Positions 1 through 6,926 of a stretch of DNA of 11,463 nt are shown here, in pieces. The stretch comes from Bacilli bacterium (GTDB lineage Bacteria; Bacillota_I; Bacilli_A; ML615J-28; CAG-698): positions 1 through 11,463 of the forward strand of contig JAQUUM010000025.1 in NCBI GenBank assembly GCA_028693885.1. Direction: 5' to 3'. Below the pieces are notes generated by a model that was given only the letters and a program-made list of their open reading frames with translations, had not been told where the DNA came from and made no database searches. Every line of letters begins with the position of its first letter. Within the stretch, counting starts at the first letter, position 1. Position numbers and translations under genes: made by a program.

Positions 1-952
1 GATTTAGAGAACATAAATCATTACTTAGTTTTTCTGGCAACATTGGTATTACTCTATCAACTGGATATACACTAGTACCTCTATTTAATGCTTCAAGATC
101 TGTAAAACCATTTTCTTTTACATAGTAACTAACATCAGCGATATAAACACCTAAAAGTGTATTACCACTTTCTAATTTTTTTATCCCTACAGCATCATCT
201 AAGTCTTTAGCACTAGCTCCATCTATCGTAAAAATCTTCTCACAACTTGGGGCTTTTCTTTTATTTATTTCTTCTAAATCTAATTTCATATTATTAACTT
301 CGTTAATAACTTTATCTTCAAAAGTTAAATTAAAATTATATTTTAATGCTAAAGTAGTAATAGCAATACCAATATCATCTTTTTTACCATAGATGTCAAT
401 CACATTAACTATTAACTTATCTTTAGAATATTCAATGATTTCTGCTTTTACATAATCTTTTTCTAAAGCATTCTTTACGTCTTTTACTTCAATTAAGACT
501 TTTGAATTTGAATCTATAAAATAGCGATTACTTATTTTATATAATTCTCCATAAATAAATAATGTACCTCTTTTAATAATCTTTTCAACTTTAGCTTCAT
601 CTTTATTAGTTTTTAAGTTGTATTCAACACTAACTAATACAGTATCTTTATCAAGCGCTCCATTAATATCATCACTTGCAATATACACATCTTTTACTAA
701 ATCTTCACTTTTAAAAAAACCATAACCTTGTTTTTTTAAAATCAATTGTCCGATATACATATTAAACCTAATAAGTAAATCGTATTTGTTTTTTACAACA
801 GCAATTATATTATCATTCACTAATCTATCTATTGCATTTTTAAACTCTTCTTTTTCTTCTTTGGTATTCAAACCCAAAAGAAAACTAAGTTCATCATATG
901 ATTTAGCTTTATAATCCTTTGACTTTATAATTTCTAAAATTTTTTCTTTCAT
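1..952 (-). CDS. rnr: Ribonuclease R, N-terminal part (cut by window edge)
   Basis: This is a processive 3'-5' exoribonuclease of the RNase II/RNB family, which degrades structured RNA and works with SmpB/tmRNA in stalled-ribosome clearance. Reading from ATG at 952-950 gives 317 uninterrupted codons before the window ends, roughly the first 40-45% of a usual 700-800 residue RNase R. Residues about 1-60 look like the N-terminal winged-helix region. Next come cold-shock-type OB segments (about 65-200, including GQLILKKQGYGFFKSED), then the start of the RNB domain. The signature TIDGASAKDLDDAV lies at 242-255. By family comparison its metal-binding aspartates are D244, D250, D252 and D253, all present. 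It is followed by GVYIADVSYYV and YPVDRVIPMLPEKLSNDLCS. The alternative ATG at 960 meets TGA after three codons, so 952 is the start, with a modest AAAGAGA ribosome site. secG lies directly upstream, as in many Firmicutes. Identification is firm; the catalytic C-terminal half lies outside the window. Confidence 0.96.
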   Translation of the reverse strand, partial: MKEKILEIIKSKDYKAKSYDELSFLLGLNTKEEKEEFKNAIDRLVNDNIIAVVKNKYDLLIRFNMYIGQLILKKQGYGFFKSEDLVKDVYIASDDINGALDKDTVLVSVEYNLKTNKDEAKVEKIIKRGTLFIYGELYKISNRYFIDSNSKVLIEVKDVKNALEKDYVKAEIIEYSKDKLIVNVIDIYGKKDDIGIAITTLALKYNFNLTFEDKVINEVNNMKLDLEEINKRKAPSCEKIFTIDGASAKDLDDAVGIKKLESGNTLLGVYIADVSYYVKENGFTDLEALNRGTSVYPVDRVIPMLPEKLSNDLCSLN

Positions 953-976
953 TTATTCATCTCTTTCTTATGTTTT

Positions 977-1004
977 TTTATAGAAAAAAAAGGCCCTATA
1001 TCAA
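977..1004 (-). promoter_or_regulatory. Candidate rnr promoter nested in the secG terminator
   Basis: On the minus strand a -35 box TTGATA (1004-999, 5 of 6 to consensus) is followed after 16 bases by a -10 box TATAAA (982-977, 5 of 6). Transcription would begin near 970, leaving a leader of about 18 bases before the rnr start. The -35 box sits in the loop of the terminator hairpin and the spacer contains the terminator's T-tract. The boxes are visible; promoter activity is inferred. Confidence 0.5.
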
Positions 1005-1013
1005 GGCCTATTT
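984..1013 (-). terminator. Rho-independent terminator after secG
   Basis: On the minus strand a GC-rich stem AGGCC/GGCCT (1009-1005 pairing with 995-991) closes a nine-base loop and runs directly into a tract of eight T (991-984). After one A-A mismatch the A/T bases outside the stem (1013-1011 with 989-987) could also pair. It begins 7-11 bases after the secG stop codon. This is the clearest canonical terminator in the window. Confidence 0.8.
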
Positions 1014-1020
1014 CTATTTT

Positions 1021-1257
1021 CTATCCCAAGCGGTCTACAAAGAATGAAGCAATAATCGCAAGCACAAAGAAAGTTATTGAAAGGATTTGCGTAATTCTAC
1101 TAATCCAAACCTCAACTCCACGTTCTTTACGATTCGCAAACAAATCAGATTTTTCTCCAGAAAAAGCTGATGATGCGTCTTCTTTAGACTCTTGTAATAC
1201 TATAATAGTAATTAATAAGCATGATACGATTAATAATAAAATATCAAAAACAGTCAT
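1021..1257 (-). CDS. secG: Protein translocase subunit SecG
   Basis: SecG is the small third subunit of the SecYEG translocation channel in the cytoplasmic membrane. The 78-residue length is typical. Two membrane helices are visible, residues about 3-22 (DILLLIVSCLLITIIVL) and about 56-74 (ILSITFFVLAIIASFFV). The connecting loop contains the usual SecG pattern: an ES(K/G) turn after helix 1, a small-residue SSAFSGEKSDLF segment, and an RKERGVEVWISRITQ stretch leading into helix 2. The GG/A-rich loop is less glycine-rich than in Bacillus. The start ATG (1257-1255) has a strong GGAGGA ribosome site six bases upstream. It has its own promoter (1309-1338) and terminator (984-1013), with rnr immediately downstream, the order known from Bacillus. 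The stop is TAG. Confidence 0.93.
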   Translation of the reverse strand: MTVFDILLLIVSCLLITIIVLQESKEDASSAFSGEKSDLFANRKERGVEVWISRITQILSITFFVLAIIASFFVDRLG

Positions 1258-1308
1258 TTGTTTCCTCCATCTAATTTAATTAGACATCATTTTTTAACTA
1301 GCATAGTT

Positions 1309-1338
1309 ATTATACCATAAATACACTTATAAAAGCAA
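1309..1338 (-). promoter_or_regulatory. secG promoter
   Basis: The minus strand shows TTGCTT (1338-1333), an 18-base spacer, and a perfect TATAAT (1314-1309) preceded by TGG, giving an extended -10 (TGnTATAAT). It lies about 50 bases upstream of the secG start and 57 bases beyond the stop of the SEC-C gene. No convincing terminator for the upstream gene was seen between 1339 and 1394, so some readthrough into secG is possible. Confidence 0.75.
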
Positions 1339-1394
1339 CCCTTAAATTATAAAATATTGTCTATTGTTTTCACATTTAAAGTATGTTTTTAAAA

Positions 1395-2732
1395 TTATAT
1401 TAGTTTTGTTATAATTTTATTTTCTTTGACTGCTAAACGATAATCATTTTCAATCATTTTTTTCATGTTATCACCTAAACTCATATCATATGAACTTATA
1501 TAGGTATCATAAACAATTTCATCTTTAAAAGGTAGTAATACTGCATTCACGATTACTGGCAATTGCTTACGCATTATATTTGGTATAGTATTCGATATCC
1601 CTTTTACTGCATATAGTCTAAAATCATTACCACTAAGCAAACCAAAAACAGCATAATTTATTTTATATTCTAGCAAAACAAAATCCCCTTTGATATGCTT
1701 CTTCTCCCAAGATTTCAAAAGTGTAATCTCATCTTCAAGTAATGTTACATCGTTTTTTAAAAAATCTCCAATGATGCTTGGTTTTTCCCAAAGTTTTTCA
1801 CGTATTTTAATCCAATTGCTTTCATTTTGCATTGTACCCCCACCTAAGAACAAAGAATCAGTTATTTTAAATTGTTGATTTACATAATTTAATAATTTAT
1901 ACCAAGTACTATAAAACAACTCCTTTTCTACATTCGTAAGTTGAGCTTTCTTACTCTCTTCTATTAAGTAACAACAGTTTTTATATTTTTTACCACTTCC
2001 ACAAGGACAATCCTGTTCTAAAGGAATATCTTTTAGTTTTGATATTGAATTAAATCCAATATCTTTTTTGCTTTTTTGGTGCAATTCAAATGGAGTATAA
2101 CCTTTGTTTTCCCAAATCCTAGTATTATTTTTAGCTTTTACTACTAATTCTAAAAACTGATTAGTTTCTTCAATATTCTTAAAAATCAAATTCGAATTTT
2201 CTAGAACTTTTAAGATCTTATTCAATCCGTCATTAGACATTCCACTACTTCTAATATCCGAAAAAAGTTTTTGATTTATATTATGATAACCAAAGATATC
2301 AATTAAGAAAAAATTTACATCATACCAGTATGTATTATCTTCATAATTTGGATTTTCAAACCTTAAAAATTTTTCTTTTGTTGGAATATATCTTGGTTTT
2401 CCCTCTTGCACTTTTATTATATATTCAGCCCAAGAAAAATCTTCTAGAAAAACAAAACTTATTAAAAAATTTTTGTAAAAACAATACCAACCATATTTTA
2501 TCACATTTGGGAGTAATATTGTATAAACATCATTTTCAGTAACATTCTCTTTCGTAAATTTATTAAAAATCTTAACAAATTCAGTAATTTCTATAACACC
2601 ATATAAATTTAGTGAAGCTTTTACAAAAATATCTAAAGTTTTTTTTAGCCTTGCTTTTCCATTTGGGCAACGAACTACATCCTTAATAGGATTATATTTT
2701 TCAAATATTTTTTTTGGGTTTTGGTTTTTCAC
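1395..2732 (-). CDS. SEC-C zinc-motif protein (function unknown)
   Basis: This 445-residue soluble protein carries a SEC-C metal-binding motif in its middle: CPCGSGKKYKNCC at residues 242-254, with C242, C244, C253 and C254 as predicted zinc ligands. The motif is shared with the SecA C-terminus and many unrelated proteins. The N-terminal half opens with RCPNGKARLKKTLDIF and a helical segment containing NLYGVIEITEF. Just before the motif is WENKGYTPFELHQKSKKD, a stretch I associate with Firmicute SEC-C proteins. The C-terminal half (about 265-445) looks like a mixed alpha/beta domain and matches no function I know. There are no signal peptide or membrane segments. The start is GTG (2732-2730), chosen because AGGAGG lies nine bases upstream and no nearby ATG competes. 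It begins 37 bases after the AlbA_2/ATPase gene and is probably co-transcribed from 4062-4090. The family assignment is firm; the biochemical role is not known. Confidence 0.85.
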   Translation of the reverse strand: MKNQNPKKIFEKYNPIKDVVRCPNGKARLKKTLDIFVKASLNLYGVIEITEFVKIFNKFTKENVTENDVYTILLPNVIKYGWYCFYKNFLISFVFLEDFSWAEYIIKVQEGKPRYIPTKEKFLRFENPNYEDNTYWYDVNFFLIDIFGYHNINQKLFSDIRSSGMSNDGLNKILKVLENSNLIFKNIEETNQFLELVVKAKNNTRIWENKGYTPFELHQKSKKDIGFNSISKLKDIPLEQDCPCGSGKKYKNCCYLIEESKKAQLTNVEKELFYSTWYKLLNYVNQQFKITDSLFLGGGTMQNESNWIKIREKLWEKPSIIGDFLKNDVTLLEDEITLLKSWEKKHIKGDFVLLEYKINYAVFGLLSGNDFRLYAVKGISNTIPNIMRKQLPVIVNAVLLPFKDEIVYDTYISSYDMSLGDNMKKMIENDYRLAVKENKIITKLI

Positions 2733-2769
2733 AAAAGATATCCTCCTAACAAATTATATGTTAACCAAC

Positions 2770-4041
2770 TTATCTAGCACTATAAAAGACAGTTGGGCCA
2801 TTTCCTATTTTAACAATTTTTCCTTCATCAGCAAGTTCATTTAGCCTTCTTATAATAAAACTCTTCTCCATTTTTAGTGCTTCTTGAATTTCTATTCTCG
2901 TAGATTTAGGGTAAGCTTGTAAAAAAGCAACAATTCCTTCAATTATATTCAATTTTGTGTAGTCGTAATCTATAACAGGTAAAACAATTCTAATTTGCTC
3001 TTTTTCAATTTCAAAAAAAGGTCTCAAGTTATATTTTTTATAACTATTGATAATTTTTTTTACTCCTGTTCCAAATTGCTCAATTATCCCTAGTCTAAAA
3101 AATATATAAGATATTATTGGATTTCTCGGAACAGAGGTTAAACCTTCAAAATAAAGTTTTTCACTAATTCCATCAACCAACCCTCCAGGCGACCTTACTT
3201 CAATTCTATTATCAAACATAGCAATTTGAACACCACTTCTAATTATATAGTCTCTATGTACTATTGCATTAGCAATTGTTTCTCTAAAAGCATCGATAGG
3301 AACTCTTTCTTTTTCTATTCTAGTAAACCCTTCAACCTTTTGATATGGAGAATAATATTTATAAAAATAAGACAAAATTTCTTCATAATATTTAAGTATC
3401 GAATTACTATTAAGTTTTACTCTATCTAAAAACTCATCTGTATATAATTTAAATCTTGCTATGTCTACATAGGATTGTTCTATTTGTCCGTTATCTGCCA
3501 ATAAAGCTGCACCATTATTAAACTTACCATCTTGTACTAACCCAAGCGTTTTAAAAACCGCTTCATCTAATTGTTTGATTTTTAATTTTTCAGCAATATA
3601 CTTTTCAAAAAAACCAAATTTCAAATTTTTTTCTTCAGTTTTGACTTGATCAAAACTTAAATTTTTACTTTTTAAAACTAATCTAGTTAAATTAATTCCA
3701 TCAATCGGTACTGTTGATGTGTCATACCTTGCATACGCTTTACCATCATAATAATAAGGTCCATCTTCGCCTTTATATACTTCTATCTCGAGTATCATTT
3801 TTCCCTCATCTTCAAGGATGTTAAGCTTGTAAATTGGCCTTGGAGTTATAGAATCATTGATTGTATTTTCGACATTCAATTTTAAGATATAAATATCTTC
3901 TACACCAACAACTTCGCCCAAATCATTAACGCCAATATATATTTTACCATCCTGATAATTTGAAAATGCTGAAATAGTTTTTAAAAGAGATTTAGAAAAC
4001 TTTTCTTTTAGTTCAATATTTTTAGATTCTTTGTATTCCAT
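2770..4041 (-). CDS. AlbA_2 (Schlafen-type) / GHKL ATPase / winged-helix protein
   Basis: Three parts are visible (numbered from ATG at 4047). Residues about 4-125 form an AlbA_2 domain: ESKNIELKEKF (E7, E12, K14), then SAFSNYQDGKIYIGVND and GVVG-like turns. Residues about 245-345 form the RecG-like/HATPase_c_4 region: RETIANAIVHRDY (E256 and N260 of the N-box), RIEVRSPGGLVDG, SVPRNP and IEQFGTGVKKI. Residues about 365-425 look like a winged helix. Such proteins are often labelled RecG-like helicase or transcriptional regulator, but there is no helicase domain here. AlbA_2 domains are linked to nucleic-acid binding and, in some Schlafens, RNA cleavage; which applies here is unknown. The ATG at 4047 almost abuts the GAGGTGA ribosome site, while the ATG two codons on (4041) has good spacing, so 4041 is preferred. 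It is the first gene of the cassette and probably regulates its own operator array. Confidence 0.88.
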   Translation of the reverse strand: MEYKESKNIELKEKFSKSLLKTISAFSNYQDGKIYIGVNDLGEVVGVEDIYILKLNVENTINDSITPRPIYKLNILEDEGKMILEIEVYKGEDGPYYYDGKAYARYDTSTVPIDGINLTRLVLKSKNLSFDQVKTEEKNLKFGFFEKYIAEKLKIKQLDEAVFKTLGLVQDGKFNNGAALLADNGQIEQSYVDIARFKLYTDEFLDRVKLNSNSILKYYEEILSYFYKYYSPYQKVEGFTRIEKERVPIDAFRETIANAIVHRDYIIRSGVQIAMFDNRIEVRSPGGLVDGISEKLYFEGLTSVPRNPIISYIFFRLGIIEQFGTGVKKIINSYKKYNLRPFFEIEKEQIRIVLPVIDYDYTKLNIIEGIVAFLQAYPKSTRIEIQEALKMEKSFIIRRLNELADEGKIVKIGNGPTVFYSAR

Positions 4042-4061
4042 AGTCATTCACCTCTGAAACA

Positions 4062-4090
4062 ATTATAACATCAACTGTTTCATTTTGCAA
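4062..4090 (-). promoter_or_regulatory. Promoter of the AlbA_2/SEC-C cassette
   Basis: On the minus strand TTGCAA (4090-4085, 4 of 6), a 17-base spacer and a perfect TATAAT (4067-4062) preceded by TGT form a strong extended -10 promoter. The -35 box and most of the spacer are covered by the first dyad operator (4074-4094). A further half-site GAAACAAT (plus strand 4056-4063) overlaps the -10 and the likely start point. A protein on these sites would block RNA polymerase. Confidence 0.75.
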
Positions 4091-4157
4091 CAATAAAGTT
4101 CGCTATTGTTTCATTTTGCAACAATAAGGTTTGCTATTGTTTCAATATAAACCAAAT
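4074..4157 (-). repeat. Tandem 31-base operator repeats
   Basis: Two adjacent direct copies of a 31-base unit (4076-4106 and 4107-4137) differ at only two positions, and a third, decayed copy starts at 4138. Each contains a dyad of 8-base arms around five bases, ATTGTTTC-N5-GCAACAAT on the plus strand, with one mismatched pair. The dyads are at 4074-4094, 4105-4125 and, degenerate, about 4136-4157. The 31-base centre spacing is close to three helical turns, so bound dimers would lie on one face of the DNA. It fills nearly all of the space between smr and the AlbA_2 gene. Operator function is inferred. Confidence 0.75.
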
Positions 4158-4165
4158 TATTTATC

Positions 4166-4504
4166 CTAACCATTAAAAATAACATAAGTAATACCATCAT
4201 TTGATTTATGATAATCACTATCATTAATAATTAAGTTTTTATATTTATCAATTATTTCGCTATATCCCATAAATCCTTTAATAGCCTCACCCGGAATAAA
4301 CGCTTTAATTTGATTTTGGTTTAATTTACTTTGAAGTGATTTGCGAACCATCTGTTTTATGACTCCACCAACACCAGTAGATCCATATCCATGGATTATC
4401 TTAATCACTTTTTCTTGTTTATTATAATCACTAATAATTTCTTCTAGCATTTCTTTAGCTTCTTGCCTTGTTTCACCATGTGACTTAATATCAAATTCTT
4501 TCAT
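4166..4504 (-). CDS. Stand-alone Smr-domain protein
   Basis: This 112-residue protein is an isolated Smr (small MutS-related) domain without MutS2 ATPase sequence. The N-terminal FDIKSHGETRQEAKEML (4-20) corresponds to the D-x-HG-x-T-x-x-EA element. KIIHGYGSTGVGGVIKQMV (35-53) corresponds to the HGxGxG(x)L core, with H38, G39, G41 and G46. IKAFIPGEAIKGFMG follows. Smr domains have nuclease activity in MutS2 and in ribosome-collision factors such as SmrB; a stand-alone bacterial protein like this could act on RNA or DNA, but nothing here decides which. The ATG at 4504 has AGAGG five bases upstream. It follows lon across a large A/U hairpin (4521-4568). No strong promoter fits between them; the best is a weak TTGTTT-N19-TATAAA inside the hairpin region, so expression may depend on readthrough from lon. 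The stop is TAG. Confidence 0.86.
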   Translation of the reverse strand: MKEFDIKSHGETRQEAKEMLEEIISDYNKQEKVIKIIHGYGSTGVGGVIKQMVRKSLQSKLNQNQIKAFIPGEAIKGFMGYSEIIDKYKNLIINDSDYHKSNDGITYVIFNG

Positions 4505-4520
4505 ATAAACCTCTTTAATT

Positions 4521-4568
4521 AAATAAAGAGAAAAAATATCTTTTTTTATATTTTTTCTCTTTTTATTT
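4521..4568 (-). terminator. Long A/U hairpin at the lon stop codon
   Basis: The left arm 4521-4539 pairs with 4548-4568 over 19 base pairs, with a two-base bulge and an eight-base loop; the core is AGAGAAAAAATAT against ATATTTTTTCTCT. The arm begins within the TAA stop codon of lon. In the minus-strand transcript the 3' arm is U-rich and followed by UUAAUUAAAG. It resembles the A-arm/U-arm terminators of AT-rich genomes and could act in both directions, but the stem has only two G-C pairs, so termination may be partial. Confidence 0.55.
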
Positions 4569-6886
4569 TAAACAAATACATTTTTTACAACATCATCTAA
4601 AGTTTCTGCATATTGAATAGTTAACTGATTTCTTACTGCCTCTGGAATGTCTTCAACATCTTTCACATTAGCTTTAGGAATAATAATAGTTTTTAATCCA
4701 CTTCTTTGAGCCGCAATTGATTTTTCTCTAATACCACCAATTGGTAATACTTTTCCTCTTAAAGTAATTTCTCCTGTCATACCAATCAAGTGATTTACCT
4801 TACGATGTGAAAAAGCTGAGATTATCGCTGTAGCGATAGTTACACCAGCTGAAGGTCCATCTTTTGGTACAGCACCTTCTGGGACATGAATATGAATATC
4901 ATTTTCTTTAAATAAATTAGCATCTATTTGGTATTTAACTGCATTGCTCTTAACATAACTCAAAGCTGCTTGAGCAGACTCTTTCATTACATCACCTAAC
5001 TTACCAGTTAAAACAAATTTACCTTCGCCCTTATAGTAAGTAACCTCAACTGGTAAAGTATCTCCACCAAACTGAGTATAAGCAAGACCAGTAACAACAC
5101 CAACTTGACTTTCCATATCTACTTTATTAAATTGATACTTAGCTTTTCCAAGCCAAGTTTCTAAATTATCTAAAGTAATTGCTATTACTTTATCTTTTCC
5201 CATTAAAATATTTTTAATACTTCTTCTAATTAAAGTACCAATATTTCTTTCCAATTCACGAACTCCAGCTTCTTTAGTATAATTTCTTACAATTTCTAAA
5301 ATAGCTTCATCTGTAATCGAGAATGATTCTTTTTCTAAACCATGTAAATCTAATTGTTTTCTAACTAAGTGTCTTTTAGCAATCTCTAGTTTTTCATATT
5401 CTGTATAACTGCTTAGTTCAACAATTTCAAGTCTATCTCTTAGTGGCGCTGGGATGTTTTCTAAATAGTTTGCTGTAGCAATAAAAAATACACTTGATAA
5501 ATCATATGGTTCTTCTAAGTAATGATCACTAAAGAATTTATTTTGTTCACTATCAAGAACCTCAAGTAATGCACTAGTTGGATCTCCCTTATAATCACTT
5601 GATAATTTATCAATTTCATCTAATAAGAAAACAGGATTTTTAACTCCAGCTCTTTTCATACCTTGCAAGACTCTGCCTGGTAAAGCTCCTAAATAAGTTC
5701 TTCTGTGACCTCTTATCTCACTTTCATCTTTTACTCCACCTAAAGATTGTTTAACAAACTTTTTGTTTAAGCTAGTTGCAATGCTTCTAGCAAGTGAAGT
5801 TTTACCAACTCCAGGAGGTCCTACAAAACAAAGAATTGCTTGAGGAGTTCTTGATGTCATAATACTAACTGCAAGATACTCTAAAATTCTATCTTTAACT
5901 TTTTCTAAACCATAATGATCTTTATCTAGTTGTTCTTTAGCCACCAAAATATCTTTAGTATCTTTTGAGGCTTCACTCCAAGGTAAACTAATAATAAAAT
6001 CTAAGTAAGTTCTGATAATAGAACTTTCTCCACTAGCAACACCTAGTGAACTATAACGATTAAGTTCAAGTAAAGCTTTATCCTCAATTTCTTTAGGCAT
6101 TTTCTTTTCAAGAATTTTTCTCTTTAGTTCTTCAATATCAGTTTCTTTTTTAACCTTATCACCTAATTCATCTTGAATTACTTTCATTTTTTCTCTTAAA
6201 TAATATTCTCTTTGAGAATCATTAATTACTTTTCTTACTTCAGTTTCAATATCTGATTCAAGCCCTGCAATAAACTTTTCTCTTTCAATATCTTCAAGCA
6301 TCATCTTAAGACGTTCTAAGACATTAGGATTATTTAAATATTTAATTTTATTAGTTACATCAAGCGGTAAATTAAAAGCTAGTAAATCAGTTAATTTATC
6401 AGCACTAACACCTTTAAAAACTGCATTTGCAAGTTCAGGAGAACCCGCAAAAATCTTTTGAGCTTTTTCATCTAATTGTTTAACTAATACTCTAACACTT
6501 GCAAGTTCTTCATCTCTATTAACATATACTGCAGGCATAGTAACAAAATTTACAAGTCCAAAAGGTGACCCATCAATAAACTCTAATACTTCACATCTTA
6601 CTAACCCATTTACTTTTACTTTATGAATAGCCCCTGATTCTAAATCATATAAGACTTTCCCAACTATTCCAATTGGATTAACATCTTCTATTCCAGGAGA
6701 TTCTATAGTGATATCTTTTTGAGCTAATATAACAATGAATTTCTTATCTTTCATAGCTTCTTGAACAGCTTTAATGCTAGCTTTTCTACCGACATCTAAT
6801 TTAATTTCATTGTTTGGAAGTGGTACAATCCCACGAACAACCATAGCTGGTAGTATTCCTTGGGCTTTCATTTCATTTGTATACAT
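4568..6886 (-). CDS. lon: ATP-dependent protease La (Lon)
   Basis: This is the cytoplasmic hexameric AAA+ serine protease that degrades misfolded and regulatory proteins. The 772-residue length is normal for LonA. The N-terminal substrate-binding domain (about 10-205) is followed by a coiled-coil linker (about 205-260). The AAA+ module has Walker A GPPGVGKT at 356-363, Walker B FLLDEID at 420-426, the GGVKDESEIRGHRRTY segment at 383-398 and arginine-finger region PLRDRLEIV. The peptidase domain (about 590-772) has the serine motif PKDGPSAG at 674-681 with catalytic S679 and partner K722 in GGIREKS, so it should be active. The ATG at 6886 has AAGGAG 13 bases and AAGG eight bases upstream; an ATG five codons on is a weaker alternative. 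It starts 30 bases after the 370-residue gene and is last in the tig-clpX-lon operon. No CtsR-type operator was seen. Confidence 0.97.
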   Translation of the reverse strand: MYTNEMKAQGILPAMVVRGIVPLPNNEIKLDVGRKASIKAVQEAMKDKKFIVILAQKDITIESPGIEDVNPIGIVGKVLYDLESGAIHKVKVNGLVRCEVLEFIDGSPFGLVNFVTMPAVYVNRDEELASVRVLVKQLDEKAQKIFAGSPELANAVFKGVSADKLTDLLAFNLPLDVTNKIKYLNNPNVLERLKMMLEDIEREKFIAGLESDIETEVRKVINDSQREYYLREKMKVIQDELGDKVKKETDIEELKRKILEKKMPKEIEDKALLELNRYSSLGVASGESSIIRTYLDFIISLPWSEASKDTKDILVAKEQLDKDHYGLEKVKDRILEYLAVSIMTSRTPQAILCFVGPPGVGKTSLARSIATSLNKKFVKQSLGGVKDESEIRGHRRTYLGALPGRVLQGMKRAGVKNPVFLLDEIDKLSSDYKGDPTSALLEVLDSEQNKFFSDHYLEEPYDLSSVFFIATANYLENIPAPLRDRLEIVELSSYTEYEKLEIAKRHLVRKQLDLHGLEKESFSITDEAILEIVRNYTKEAGVRELERNIGTLIRRSIKNILMGKDKVIAITLDNLETWLGKAKYQFNKVDMESQVGVVTGLAYTQFGGDTLPVEVTYYKGEGKFVLTGKLGDVMKESAQAALSYVKSNAVKYQIDANLFKENDIHIHVPEGAVPKDGPSAGVTIATAIISAFSHRKVNHLIGMTGEITLRGKVLPIGGIREKSIAAQRSGLKTIIIPKANVKDVEDIPEAVRNQLTIQYAETLDDVVKNVFV

Positions 6887-6907
6887 AAATATTGCCTTAC
6901 TCCTTTC

Positions 6908-6926
6908 TATTGTTTTTTAAACAATA
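6908..6926 (-). promoter_or_regulatory. Hairpin at the 370-residue gene/lon junction
   Basis: A perfect 8-base inverted repeat, TATTGTTT-TTT-AAACAATA on the plus strand, overlaps the TAA stop of the upstream gene. It ends a few bases before the AAGGAG ribosome site of lon. It has no U-tract after it on the minus strand, so it is not a standard terminator. It could affect mRNA stability or translational coupling, but it is A/T-rich and could be coincidental. Confidence 0.35.

Noticed and set aside
1361..1372. CTATTGTTTTCA resembling the operator half-site CTATTGTTTCA near 4103-4144, as if the cassette were flanked by matching ends
   Set aside because: The match is about nine bases, CTATTGTTT also occurs near 6907, and there is no dyad partner at 1361. 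Chance similarity in AT-rich sequence is more likely than an integration scar.
1339..1394. Terminator for the SEC-C gene, or a second secG promoter (TATAAT at 1351-1346)
   Set aside because: No inverted repeat with a T-tract is visible, and the TATAAT lacks a -35 box at suitable spacing.
1690..1878. Open frame on the plus strand inside the SEC-C gene
   Set aside because: It is antisense to a well-supported gene, has no ribosome site or recognisable product, and is typical of chance frames in AT-rich DNA. The same holds for plus-strand frames at 2330-2542, 3226-3429, 8945-9139 and 9700-9885.
2770..4047. Annotation of the AlbA_2 gene as ATP-dependent DNA helicase RecG
   Set aside because: The similarity is limited to the shared ATPase-like region named after RecG in databases; there are no DEAD/DEAH or helicase C-terminal motifs and the protein is far too short for RecG.
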